Source: JBJSXJ01 sp044235425
GTDB taxonomy: Bacteria; Planctomycetota; Planctomycetia; Pirellulales; Pirellulaceae
NCBI GenBank assembly: GCA_044235425.1
Contig: JBIIHW010000006.1
Location: forward strand, 62,001-126,000
Direction of reading: 5' to 3'
Length of the DNA: 64,000 bases
Made by a program: the position numbers and the translations under genes. A model generated the notes under the pieces. It was not told the DNA's origin. It did no database searches and saw only the letters and a program-made list of their open reading frames with translations. Of this stretch, positions 19,597 to 28,464 are shown in pieces. Every line of letters starts with the position of its first letter. The first letter of the stretch is position 1.

Positions 19597-21020
19597 GTTT
19601 CACCTCGTGCATGAGCGGCCAGAATCTCGATGAGGCGATTGTCGTTCTGATAGTCGGGACCGGAGCGGACAAAGTCAACGACATCGACAGAGCTTAAAGC
19701 CACTCGTGAAAACGCGCGGTCGCCATAATTCACCGGCTGCCCGATCAAGACCTGATCCGCATTTCGTAGTCCGTTGTGGGGCTGCGTGCAGACTCGATGA
19801 TAAATGTTCGTCAGCGCCCCATAGTCAATAGCGGCGCTTCCTGACTTCAATCGAAACGAAATAATGGTTTTGTTTGTCTCTTCCTGCCCAGGCATCAGCT
19901 CAAAGGCTGGATTAGCGGCCATCGCGCGCAGCACATGGGCATTCCATCGTCGAATCTGCTCACGAGCGGCATAATCATCCAGGCTGGCAAATGCATCCAT
20001 TTCCGCTAGTGCTGCTTCCCAACGCAGGAGCAATCCGTAATTGCGATAGTCTGGTAAACAAGCTTGCAGGTCGGGAAGCGTATCCGGGATATCGGTCGCT
20101 GCGAAGATGCTCCCAAAGGGCTCCACCAATTCCTGTCGCGGGTTTCCAAATCTTGCCGTCAGCGTTTTGGGAACGAGCAAGATGCCACAAAAAGGCGGAG
20201 CATGATAAAACTTTGAGCCCGTCAGCATCACGCAGGCATTCATGCCGATTAATCCATTAATGAGACTGCGCGAGGCTCGAAACTGACAGAGATCGGCAGT
20301 CCATAAAACATCTTCTGGAGCCGTTGCCAGCATGCTCGTATTGTTCTCGATACCAGATTTACTGCCGATGACAATGTTCGCAATCACCGCATGGGTGACG
20401 TACTTGGCATGGATCGCATCTTCAATCTGCTGACGATGATCCGAAATGAAACCCTGTGAATCGCGAGTTGGAAAGGTCAGTGTCGAGATTTCCAAACGAG
20501 GATCAAGACTTTCATGCTGGTTAACAGGTTCTCCAAATTGATTTCGCGAGCAGTAATAGCGCCCCTGAAAAGCCAACAATGATCCAGAACCCAATTCCTC
20601 TGGACAGGTAATGACGTTAAATAGAGGACGGTCGGGATAAATCAGACGACTGAAGAGCAGCGGGTAGTAACAGAGATCGCTCCCAGACGGAGCAAAGAAA
20701 ACATCGAAGCGATCACACCCGGGCATATTAAGCAGCTGTTTGATGCGTTGCACCTGAGTCCGTCGCTGCCTCTCAAAGGCCCCATCGCTTAACTGACCAT
20801 ATAACTGCTCAGCAGCCACTCGACCTCGCAGCGATAGAGGTGAGCAAGTACAGCTCGCACGATGAAATACTCGCTGCCCATCGAGTGAGTTGATGTAGTA
20901 CTTGTTGCGCAGCTGACTGCGCACATCCAGTCGCTCATCACCACCGGCGGTTATCAACTGAGAGAAAGAATCGTCGGGTTGCTGGTATCGTGATCCGAGC
21001 GAGGGTAAAGCGTCAGCCAT
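19593..21020 (-). CDS. Fold-type I PLP-dependent enzyme of unknown function
   Basis: This 475-residue protein looks like an aminotransferase/cysteine-desulfurase-type (class V-like) fold: an SGSD phosphate-binding turn at residues 112-115, the D243-x-x-Q246 pair that contacts the cofactor, and a candidate Schiff-base lysine K270 in TGSKFYHAPPF. The N-terminal half has a Cys-rich HRASCTCS stretch at 53-60. I do not recognise a named subfamily and give no reaction. It is the middle gene of a three-gene minus-strand operon, 4 bp after the hydrolase gene and overlapping the decarboxylase gene, which suggests the three act in one pathway. Confidence 0.7.
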   Translation of the reverse strand: MADALPSLGSRYQQPDDSFSQLITAGGDERLDVRSQLRNKYYINSLDGQRVFHRASCTCSPLSLRGRVAAEQLYGQLSDGAFERQRRTQVQRIKQLLNMPGCDRFDVFFAPSGSDLCYYPLLFSRLIYPDRPLFNVITCPEELGSGSLLAFQGRYYCSRNQFGEPVNQHESLDPRLEISTLTFPTRDSQGFISDHRQQIEDAIHAKYVTHAVIANIVIGSKSGIENNTSMLATAPEDVLWTADLCQFRASRSLINGLIGMNACVMLTGSKFYHAPPFCGILLVPKTLTARFGNPRQELVEPFGSIFAATDIPDTLPDLQACLPDYRNYGLLLRWEAALAEMDAFASLDDYAAREQIRRWNAHVLRAMAANPAFELMPGQEETNKTIISFRLKSGSAAIDYGALTNIYHRVCTQPHNGLRNADQVLIGQPVNYGDRAFSRVALSSVDVVDFVRSGPDYQNDNRLIEILAAHARGET

Positions 21021-21024
21021 AGCA

Positions 21025-21891
21025 TCAGGAAGTCAAGAATTGTTTTATCAGTGGAAGGATTCGTTCGTGGGCGTCTTCGATGACATAATGCCCGGCGTCG
21101 GGTAGTCGTGTCACGGTCGCTTGAGGAAAACTGACTTGCAATCGCTGACAGCAGACATCGGTGAAGCACCAGTCTCGCATACCCCAGATCAATTGCACGG
21201 GCCGATTCGCCAGCGTCGGCAATTGAGCCTCCAATTCGACCAGGGTTCGATACGTGGGATGTCGTTTGAAAAGCGGAATATCGGCCACGAAACGCCAAAT
21301 TGCCACACGATTCTCCCAGGAGTCATAGGGAGCCAATAATCCAGCTCGCACCTCAGGTGTCATCCGCTCCGGCTTCTCCACGGCCATTGTCAGCGCCGCT
21401 CGCGCGAACAGATTGAGTTGACGGAGGGCCCAGCGGCCGAGCAGTGGCCAACGACACGCTCGAATTCGATGGGGCACATAGGGCGGTGGAAAAGCTCCCG
21501 TGTTGAACAAAATGATGCGAGCGAAGCGATCAGGACGTGCCACGGCGGCACCAAGTCCAATCGCCCCACCCCAGTCATGGGCCAGCAACGTCATGTCCCG
21601 TAGATCGAGCTGGTCGATCAATTGAACGAGATTCTGAGTGTGTTGGGCGAGTGTATAGGGATAGGACTGAGGCTTATCACTTAGCCCACACCCGATGTGG
21701 TCAGGTACTACACAGCGATATTCATCGCGCAAGCCGACGATCAGATTTCGCCAATAGAAGGACCATGTTGGATTCCCATGAACCATCAGCAGCGGCGCAC
21801 CGTGCCCCTCGTCGAGATAATGCTGACGATGTCCATCTTGTGAAACGAAATGAGATTCAAAAGGATACAGTGTGCGCCAATCCGCTGTCAT
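21025..21891 (-). CDS. Alpha/beta-hydrolase of the haloalkane dehalogenase/OleB type
   Basis: The 288-residue product carries the family features: HGNPTWSFYWRNL oxyanion-hole segment (HGN at 38-40), VPDHIGCGLSDKP, the nucleophile aspartate D106 in HDWGG with the halide-site tryptophan W107, FNTGAFPPP, and a terminal GHYVIED histidine. An aspartate nucleophile separates it from serine hydrolases. It resembles OleB, the beta-lactone decarboxylase of olefin synthesis, at least as much as true dehalogenases, yet no OleA, OleC or OleD is next to it. It is the first gene of the operon with the two PLP enzymes. An upstream in-frame TTG at 21909 would add six residues; ATG is preferred. Confidence 0.8.
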   Translation of the reverse strand: MTADWRTLYPFESHFVSQDGHRQHYLDEGHGAPLLMVHGNPTWSFYWRNLIVGLRDEYRCVVPDHIGCGLSDKPQSYPYTLAQHTQNLVQLIDQLDLRDMTLLAHDWGGAIGLGAAVARPDRFARIILFNTGAFPPPYVPHRIRACRWPLLGRWALRQLNLFARAALTMAVEKPERMTPEVRAGLLAPYDSWENRVAIWRFVADIPLFKRHPTYRTLVELEAQLPTLANRPVQLIWGMRDWCFTDVCCQRLQVSFPQATVTRLPDAGHYVIEDAHERILPLIKQFLTS

Positions 21892-21934
21892 ATTCGCTTC
21901 GCTATTCAAGGACGTAAGGAGCTAGTGTTTTGGA

Positions 21935-21964
21935 GATAAAAAAGTTCGTTCTACGGACCGTCAA
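21935..21964 (-). promoter_or_regulatory. Candidate promoter of the hydrolase-PLP operon
   Basis: Read on the minus strand, TTGACG at 21964-21959 and TTTATC at 21940-21935 are 18 bases apart, close to a sigma-70 -35/-10 pair, 43 bases before the preferred ATG. The surrounding 110 bp are much more AT-rich than the rest of the window and contain near-repeats of AACTTGGTAA. The match is by eye only. Confidence 0.4.
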
Positions 21965-22039
21965 AGATTTAGATTTAAGAACTTGGTAACTATCAAAACT
22001 TGGTAATTGCCATAACTTAGGAACATGGGAATGTTAGTA

Positions 22040-23596
22040 TTAAGGATTTTTGGTAGGACGAGGTGTGATTAAGTGTGCATCGGCCCAGTTGGCATGGTCG
22101 GCTAAATCCAGATTTTCGCCAGCCTCAATTGCCAGAGTTAGCCGCTGGGCACCGTTGAGCGGCAAGCGGAGCGATCTTGCCGCTTCACCTCCACGACAAC
22201 GCTGCCGATATGCCTCCCGATCATCGAGCCAGACGACCCAGACAGCATCCCCCCGCCGCCCGGTCTCATCATCGATCCCGATCTCGGCGACGAACGTTTC
22301 AAATCGTCCCTGAAGTTCGAAGGTCAAACGAGCGGAGCCGGGCATACCAACACCGCGTGTGAAAGAGACGCCAGCGATCCGCTGAGGCCGCCCTTCCACG
22401 CTGGCATCCGGACGCCAGTTCGTTTTAGACGAAATCAACGGCCGATGCTCATACGCCAGCGGCTTCAGATCGCTCAGATAGGTGACTCGGCCTCCCAATA
22501 CATCCAGACGCAGTACTTCGTGCCAGGCGACATCGACTTCACCACCTCCCACGAGTTTGAAATGGAGGTGGGGCAAGGCGTCACCTTGCCGATTACCGGT
22601 ATCAATCAATTTTGCGGGGTGATTTGGCGGCGAAGCTTCCGTCGCTTCCAGATCCGCCGTGCTCCATTGCCACGACTGAGCCGTGAAGCGCTGATCGCCA
22701 GCCAGCGTCAGGGCAAACGTGAGCGGCATAGTCGGCGGTAACGGCGTTTTTTCGCTGCCTTTCTGGCTAGAAGGCTGAGTGGGAGAAGCCACCGTCGGGG
22801 CAACGATAGGATCACCCACTCCCGCTGCACTAGCCAGCACCAAAGCTACGATTCGATCCTGAGGGATGCGTGCTTCGCGTCCCTCGAAGGTAAACGTCAA
22901 CTGTCCATCCACCAGTTCCGAGACCAGTCCATTGACAACTTGCTCTCGGTCGTCGACTCGCAGGCGCAAGCGATCTTGGTCCACAGCCGCCTCAGGCCAA
23001 TTAGGTGGCTGGCTCGATCGGGTCCCTGGCCCGAGTCGAATTACCTGCTCGAGAGGCAGATTAAAGCGACCACCGCCGAGGAGCACACCCTGCACTCGTT
23101 CCTCTCGCAGTTGCAATCGTGCAGCTTGGAGTCTCCCACCCGCGCGCAACTCCACCAGCCAGTTAAACTGTGGGGGCGTGGCTACTGGCTGGGTGGGCTC
23201 TGCTCTCGTCGATGCGGCCACACTGGGCACGGTGGACAGCAGATCTGCGCGCTCCAGCCAACGAATCTGATACCAATCCACATCCAACTCTCGTTCGTCC
23301 GCACGTGGTTTCTGAGCGGAAGTTGTGGCGGGTTTGGAACTCCTCGTCCTACTCGTGGCTGGTGAAATGAGAAGTTTCAGGCCGTCTGGTGGGGACCACG
23401 CGGTGACTTTGGCCAGATAGGAAGCGCCATCGAGCGTCTGCAGTTGATAGCCAGGCGGCGGATCGGCAACAACGAAGCGTGGCACGCATAGCAACCAGGC
23501 TAACGCCAGCAACCGCCACCCACCACCCACTCGTTTCGCTCGGGGCGTCGATACCAATTCCCGGCTTCTCCTTCGTTTCGACTCAGGGTTTCGCAT
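22040..23596 (-). CDS. Secreted NPCBM-domain-like protein
   Basis: The 518-residue product starts at an ATG at 23596, 14 bases inside the end of the preceding gene, and has a signal peptide (WRLLALAWLLCVPRFVVA). The middle is a series of small beta-rich units in which phrases such as DGASYLAKVTAW and LRVDDREQVVNGLV recur, and the C-terminal 130 residues look like an NPCBM/NEW2 carbohydrate-binding fold (ISFTRG-type GVSFTRGVGMPG, then FVAEIGIDDETGRRGDAVW and a NWADAHLI end). The reading frame remains open far upstream to 23956, but that part overlaps the neighbouring gene and lacks a signal peptide. It probably binds sugar or proteins outside the cell; no enzymatic motif was seen. Confidence 0.75.
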   Translation of the reverse strand: MRNPESKRRRSRELVSTPRAKRVGGGWRLLALAWLLCVPRFVVADPPPGYQLQTLDGASYLAKVTAWSPPDGLKLLISPATSRTRSSKPATTSAQKPRADERELDVDWYQIRWLERADLLSTVPSVAASTRAEPTQPVATPPQFNWLVELRAGGRLQAARLQLREERVQGVLLGGGRFNLPLEQVIRLGPGTRSSQPPNWPEAAVDQDRLRLRVDDREQVVNGLVSELVDGQLTFTFEGREARIPQDRIVALVLASAAGVGDPIVAPTVASPTQPSSQKGSEKTPLPPTMPLTFALTLAGDQRFTAQSWQWSTADLEATEASPPNHPAKLIDTGNRQGDALPHLHFKLVGGGEVDVAWHEVLRLDVLGGRVTYLSDLKPLAYEHRPLISSKTNWRPDASVEGRPQRIAGVSFTRGVGMPGSARLTFELQGRFETFVAEIGIDDETGRRGDAVWVVWLDDREAYRQRCRGGEAARSLRLPLNGAQRLTLAIEAGENLDLADHANWADAHLITPRPTKNP

Positions 23597-24269
23597 GGGG
23601 AAAACTTTGAAAGTACTGATCGACGAGGGTGCGATAACGAGGTGGAAATTTGTCTCGGAGGGCCCGGAGCACCGGCTCACGCTCTTCGGGGCGAAGTCGA
23701 CCCCAATCTCCCGCTCCGCGACCGAGGCGACTTCCCGTACTACCGGCTCCGGCTGACTCGTCGTCTGCCATGGCTTCGGCGGGTTTATCTTCCTCGGGCT
23801 GATCTGGCTTCTCTTCAGACTTCTCCTCCGGTTTTTCCTCGGCACGATTATCCTCGGCAGGCTTGGTGTCAGGATCATCGGGAGACTGCTTACGGCCGGG
23901 CGAAGGACGCGTCGAGTTGCTACCGCCTCCACCGCCAGCCTGTCCTTGCTCAGCACGTTGACTGGCTAGGATGAGCCGGTCAAACAGGGAGACGATCGCC
24001 TTTTGATCGGCTTGTGTCGCGGCACTCGTGTCCTTGGCCTGCAGTCGTGCTCGAACCGCAGACAATCGCTGAGGCAACTGCTGACGTTCATCCGCCATTT
24101 CAGCAGCTGGACCGTCGGGGCCATCCGGTGCGCGGCGCGGTGTCCGCTCCGGAGACACCGGCGATGACGATGGCATCTTTTCTTGTGCCGTGGCAAGGCT
24201 GGTAGTAACGACAGCAGCAAAGACCAGCGCAACCAAAACAGACCAGCGAGTTGAATGTTGTCGAGGCAT
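23583..24269 (-). CDS. Exported Glu/Pro-rich protein of unknown function
   Basis: The 228-residue product begins MPRQHSTRW followed by a hydrophobic signal segment ending SLATAQ. A Gln/Arg-rich helix follows, then a Gly/Ser patch (about 115-130) and a long charged stretch of repeated EEKPEEKSEEKP-like units. The C-terminal 40 residues (EREPVLRALRDKFPPRYRTLVDQYFQSF) form a conserved-looking tail seen in other planctomycete secreted proteins. It overlaps the downstream NPCBM-like gene by 14 bp, so the two are probably co-expressed. An in-frame ATG at 24308 is possible but puts the signal peptide deeper inside. Confidence 0.6.
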   Translation of the reverse strand: MPRQHSTRWSVLVALVFAAVVTTSLATAQEKMPSSSPVSPERTPRRAPDGPDGPAAEMADERQQLPQRLSAVRARLQAKDTSAATQADQKAIVSLFDRLILASQRAEQGQAGGGGGSNSTRPSPGRKQSPDDPDTKPAEDNRAEEKPEEKSEEKPDQPEEDKPAEAMADDESAGAGSTGSRLGRGAGDWGRLRPEEREPVLRALRDKFPPRYRTLVDQYFQSFPHAKP

Positions 24270-24482
24270 GAGGGACCGGCTTGGGGTGCGGAGGAAAGAG
24301 TTTATCATAACGGCCCGCGGCAGGCCGATCGATGCCCAGCTAGCCAGAAGTGCCCTTGGCGCCGGGCGGAGAAACGACGGTCACAAAAACAATTTCCGCA
24401 GAATCCAGGCGGGGTCAAGATCGGCCAGCGCTATCCTGCACCTACCCGGAGTTTCTCCCCGAGGTCAATCCCGGAAAGCAAT

Positions 24483-24721
24483 CTGAAACAAGGCTGGGAT
24501 TATGACGCCTATGCGGCGATTCCCGTGGGTCGACCGCCAGACGTCAAATGATCACGCCGACGAAAATCAAGGGAGTGCCCGATTTAATCGTGGCGATCCT
24601 GTCGCCTTCCAATCCTAAATACGATCTGGTCACCAAACGCCGACTCTATCTAGAAGCAGCAATTTCCGAAGACTGGATTGTGATGCCGAAAGAGCATCAG
24701 GTTTGGCAATTGGCTTGGTAA
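24483..24721 (+). pseudogene. Uma2-family (DUF820) nuclease remnant
   Basis: Two pieces of a Uma2-type protein lie in different frames. From 24483 the frame encodes WDYDAYAAIPVGRPPD, which matches the start of such proteins, and it ends at a TGA at 24549-24551. In another frame from 24548 comes KGVPDLIVAILSPSNPKYDLVTKRRLYLEAAISEDWIV-like sequence (core 57 residues), which is the conserved C-terminal nuclease core, ending in TAA at 24719-24721. The middle of the protein, including the first active-site part, is absent. This is the residue of an internal deletion and frameshift. Confidence 0.6.
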
Positions 24722-24823
24722 ACCGGACAGTACCCAGAGTCTTTAGAAGCGACATCGATCACGATGAAAGTCGCTTCCCAAGCAACCGTCGATCTGACGC
24801 GCGTGTGGTGACTTCCAGCCTCT

Positions 24824-24865
24824 CAGCTGAACACACGCAGCTGAACACACGCAGCTGAACTCGCG
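24824..24865 (+). repeat. Three-copy 14-bp tandem repeat behind pstB
   Basis: CAGCTGAACACACG occurs at 24824-24837 and 24838-24851, with a third partial copy at 24852-24865. It lies 22 bases beyond the stop of pstB. Each unit holds a CAGCTG palindrome. No function can be assigned. Confidence 0.8.
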
Positions 24866-24887
24866 AAGCTGCTCCAGCGGCGAGCGA

Positions 24888-25826
24888 TTAGCCGAAGCGA
24901 CCGGTGACGTAATCGTTCGTTTCCGGCAATTGCGGACGAGTGAACAGGTCAGCGGTGGGACCATATTCCACCAACCGCCCGAGATACATGAACGCCGTGT
25001 AGTCACTCACGCGTGACGCCTGCTGCATGTTATGCGTGACGATCAGAATTGAATAATCCCCGCGCAGATCGCTGATGAGATCTTCGATCTTGCCCGTGGC
25101 GATTGGATCGAGTGCCGAGCAAGGCTCATCGAGTAGTAGAATTTCCGGTTCACTGGCGATGGCGCGAGCGATGCAGAGTCGCTGCTGCTGTCCTCCCGAG
25201 AGTTCCAGGGCGCTGGTGTTGAGTCGATCTTTGACTTCATCCCACAAGGCGGCGCCGCGCAAACTACGCTCGCAAACTTCATTCAGCACCGCTCGATTGC
25301 GTTCGCCATCGATGCGTAACGAATAAACCACATTCTCAAAGATACTCATCGGGAACGGATTGGGCTTTTGAAACACCATCCCGATACGTTTGCGCAGTTC
25401 GATGACATCGACGGAGCGGTCGTAGATCGAGTCACCGTTGAGCTTCATGACGCCGTCGATGCGGACGGTGCCGATGAGGTCGTTCATGCGATTGACACAG
25501 CGTAAGAGCGTTGACTTGCCGCAACCGGACGGTCCGATCATGGACGTTACCTGGCCGGCAGGAATCGGTAATGTGATGTCAAACAGAGCCTGCTTTTCGC
25601 CATACCAGAGCGAGAAGTTTTCGATTTCGACGGCCGCCTGCAGTTTGGCCACACTGGGATGGATGGCGGCAGGAACTTTCTCGCCGCGGGCGATCCGAGC
25701 CAGTCCGCTGTCCCCCGAACGTCCCAGCCCGCCGAGAGTGGGCCGTGGGATTTCGGTAGCCAAAGCTTCAACAGGCAACTTTTCGCCCGTTTTTTTTGTC
25801 GAGTCGAGCATGGTCGTGGTACTCAT
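24888..25826 (-). CDS. pstB: Phosphate ABC transporter ATP-binding protein PstB
   Basis: PstB powers high-affinity phosphate uptake through PstCA. The 312-residue protein has Walker A GPSGCGKST (98-106), the PstB-typical RMNDLIG and FQKPNPFPMSIFENV segments, the signature LSGGQQQR and Walker B LLLDEPCSALDP. It has about 64 extra N-terminal residues compared with E. coli PstB; these are Gly/Arg-rich and of unknown role. It is the last gene of the pstSCAB operon; no phoU follows. Confidence 0.95.
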   Translation of the reverse strand: MSTTTMLDSTKKTGEKLPVEALATEIPRPTLGGLGRSGDSGLARIARGEKVPAAIHPSVAKLQAAVEIENFSLWYGEKQALFDITLPIPAGQVTSMIGPSGCGKSTLLRCVNRMNDLIGTVRIDGVMKLNGDSIYDRSVDVIELRKRIGMVFQKPNPFPMSIFENVVYSLRIDGERNRAVLNEVCERSLRGAALWDEVKDRLNTSALELSGGQQQRLCIARAIASEPEILLLDEPCSALDPIATGKIEDLISDLRGDYSILIVTHNMQQASRVSDYTAFMYLGRLVEYGPTADLFTRPQLPETNDYVTGRFG

Positions 25827-25916
25827 GGGAAGCTCATGGTTTCAGCGTCTTGGGCCGGCAGTCGCTGGTTACGTAGTGATCGGTGCAAACACGTTTTAAA
25901 CAAGGCTGGAAACGGC

Positions 25917-28448
25917 TCAGAACTGACTGGTACGGTAACGGCGTCGCAGCCGGCTTCGCAAGGCGATCGCTGCGACATTTAACAATACGATCATGCCGAT
26001 TAACAGCATGGTGGTCGTGAAAACCATCGGTTTCGCAGCTTCACTGTTCTGACTTTGAAAGCCGAGGTCAAAAATATGAAACCCGAGGTGCATGAAACTG
26101 CGGGAGCCGTGCACGAAAGGAAACTGAAAATCAACGGGTAATTCCGGCGCCAGTTTCACGGCTCCGACCAGCATCAACGGAGCGACTTCACCGGCACCGC
26201 GGGCCATCGCCAGAATCATACCTGTGAGAATACCGGGCATCGCCTGCGGCAAGATGATACGGCGAATCGTCTGATACTTGCCCGCGCCACAGGCGTAGGA
26301 ACCTTCTCGCAAAGAATTGGGAACAGCTGATAACGCCTCCTCCGTCGCCACAATTACGACCGGTACAGTTAGCAGGGCGAGCGTCAACGAGGCCCAAGCC
26401 AAACCACCCTTACCGAGCGTGGGATTAGGTAGGGACGCGGCATAAAAGCCATGAAAAAATGGCGTGACGCTGATGATGCCAAAAAACAACAGTGTCGCCA
26501 GCAGCCAGGTGGCGAGCGATAAGCGCGACGTCCACACCGCCCGCGGATGTCCCTGCCCGTACGCGATCGTCAGCATCCCCAAAATAAAGGCAGTCAGGGC
26601 GACTAAGACCACCACCCCCAAGCCAATGTACCACCGATACGGAGGCCAGGGATTCTCCGGGCCGCCATCCAGGAAACCACCGACGCTATAGCAGAAAAAA
26701 CCAAATCCAAATGCTCCGAATACAATGCTGGGAACACCAGCCAAATTGTTAATCGCGATGCGAATCGCTGCCACCGTCCAGCCGCTGCGGGCATATTCGC
26801 GTAGATAAAGTGCCGCCAGCACTCCGAATGGAACCACGGCCAGCGACATCAAAAGCGTCATACAGATCGTGCCTACAATCGCTGGCCAGATCCCCCCTTC
26901 GCTATTCGCTTCTCGCGGTTCGTCCGACAGGAATTCCCACCACCGGGCTCCGTACAGCCACCAGCGATCACTCGTCGAAAACTGATTCGGGCGAAACGCG
27001 CGGACGATCTGGGCAAGTGGTAAAGTCGCGATCTGAGAGTCCGCGGCGCGAAACTGAATTTCAAACTGTTTTTCGCGATTACTGAGTTCGGCAATCGCCT
27101 TGCGAATGCGATTCGCATTCAGCTCAGCTTCCTGTCCCACCTGCCGGTAGTTGTCGATCGCTTCTTGTGCCGTTGCGGGCAGACGTGCTAGCTGCTCCCT
27201 GATCGGCTCTAGCTCCTGCTTAATCGCCTCCTCGCGACTCGAGATCTTACTTTTCCACAGTGCTAATGCTTTGTCGGTGACTTTACGAATCACGTCGCGT
27301 TCACTCATTCGACCGCGCACTTTTTCGACAAAACTGAGCATCTCCGTACGGCTGCGACTTAGTTCCTCGAGCTCTCGTTCGAGCGTCATCGTTTGCTCGA
27401 GGGAGCTGATGATTTCCAGTCCGCCGCGCAACTCCGCTTCACGCACCACGAGGCGAGCCTCTTCAAGCTGCTGGTTAATTCGTCCCAATTCGTGCCGTTC
27501 CAAGACTCGCCGCTCGCGCCATGCGCTGCGAGCATCGGGATGGGCGGCTTCATAGGTGCTCCAGATTTTATCCGCATCACGCCACCAGGCCTGCGCCTCA
27601 ACCACATCCTCCCCGGAGGTTACCTCAGCGAGTGGCTTGGTAGTACCGTCGGCCAATAGGGCCAGCCAAGTGGCGGAGGCAAAGCTGGGAAAGCGTTCCG
27701 CGTTCACACCGGTGTGCGAACCTGCCGCGCGAGAATAATCTCGCAATCGAGTCAGGCTGACATCCTTAAAGGCATTTGCTTCACCCTGTAAGAGCTGCAG
27801 CGCTTCTTGTGCCAGCGACTGCTCCTCGGTGGAGAGCTCACTGAGCTGTTCCTCGATGAGTCGCGTGACTTCCAGGTTGCCCGTCAAACCGGCCACGGCC
27901 GGCCTGGGAAAACGTTCCACCAGGGCCTCGACCTCGCCAAAAAACCGGCCCCACTCCAGCCGCTCCACTAACACGGCGTCGGCTGGATACGAGAGCGGAG
28001 ATTCTTCAGCGAGCGCGTAGTCGGAGATCCAACGATGATGCTGATGAGTGAATTCAAAGTTGCCAACGTGGAGTAGTAAGCGGCTAGCCGTCCTCCGCGA
28101 ACGACCTGCGAGCGATTGGCGCGCGAGTTCTTGCTCACCGCTCTCCAGTCGCTCGATCATCGATTCGTCAAAATCAAAATCCTCGCGCCGCAGGAGTTCG
28201 CCGAGCAGTACTTGACCGTCACGCAGTTTCACTTGCGCGATTGGAGCGGGCCAAAAGGTTCGGCTACCCTCCCAAAAAACGTAGCCGATCAAGCCCGCGA
28301 TCATGAGCAGCGCTAACAATAACGCTCCACCGGTGAGCCAGACCCAAACCTCCCCCTGAGCCATCAATGAAACTCCGGGCCGGGCGCGATTGCGTCGCCC
28401 CCGCTGAAGTGGCTGGTGAGTTGTCTCGGATGGGCTACTGCTTGTCAT
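25917..28448 (-). CDS. pstA: Phosphate ABC transporter permease PstA with large extracytoplasmic insertion
   Basis: The C-terminal 320 residues are PstA: LYLREYARSGWTVAAIRIAINNLAGVPSIVFGAFGFGFF, then the EEALSAVPNSLREGSYACGAGKYQTIRRIILPQAMPGI cytoplasmic loop that docks on PstB, and the final helices. The N-terminal 500 residues are unusual: one membrane helix (about 34-58), then a long soluble region with strongly charged, probably coiled-coil segments (about 270-470). Total length is 843, nearly three times the usual 290-300. The ATG at 28448 falls 16 bp after pstC ends. An upstream in-frame start at 28481 would overlap pstC and is less likely. Confidence 0.9.
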   Translation of the reverse strand: MTSSSPSETTHQPLQRGRRNRARPGVSLMAQGEVWVWLTGGALLLALLMIAGLIGYVFWEGSRTFWPAPIAQVKLRDGQVLLGELLRREDFDFDESMIERLESGEQELARQSLAGRSRRTASRLLLHVGNFEFTHQHHRWISDYALAEESPLSYPADAVLVERLEWGRFFGEVEALVERFPRPAVAGLTGNLEVTRLIEEQLSELSTEEQSLAQEALQLLQGEANAFKDVSLTRLRDYSRAAGSHTGVNAERFPSFASATWLALLADGTTKPLAEVTSGEDVVEAQAWWRDADKIWSTYEAAHPDARSAWRERRVLERHELGRINQQLEEARLVVREAELRGGLEIISSLEQTMTLERELEELSRSRTEMLSFVEKVRGRMSERDVIRKVTDKALALWKSKISSREEAIKQELEPIREQLARLPATAQEAIDNYRQVGQEAELNANRIRKAIAELSNREKQFEIQFRAADSQIATLPLAQIVRAFRPNQFSTSDRWWLYGARWWEFLSDEPREANSEGGIWPAIVGTICMTLLMSLAVVPFGVLAALYLREYARSGWTVAAIRIAINNLAGVPSIVFGAFGFGFFCYSVGGFLDGGPENPWPPYRWYIGLGVVVLVALTAFILGMLTIAYGQGHPRAVWTSRLSLATWLLATLLFFGIISVTPFFHGFYAASLPNPTLGKGGLAWASLTLALLTVPVVIVATEEALSAVPNSLREGSYACGAGKYQTIRRIILPQAMPGILTGMILAMARGAGEVAPLMLVGAVKLAPELPVDFQFPFVHGSRSFMHLGFHIFDLGFQSQNSEAAKPMVFTTTMLLIGMIVLLNVAAIALRSRLRRRYRTSQF

Positions 28449-28464
28449 AGGGATTCTAAGTGGA

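Noticed and set aside
23597..23956. Upstream extension of the NPCBM-like gene
   Set aside because: The extension overlaps the neighbouring gene and would bury the signal peptide; it is probably a reading-frame shadow of that gene.
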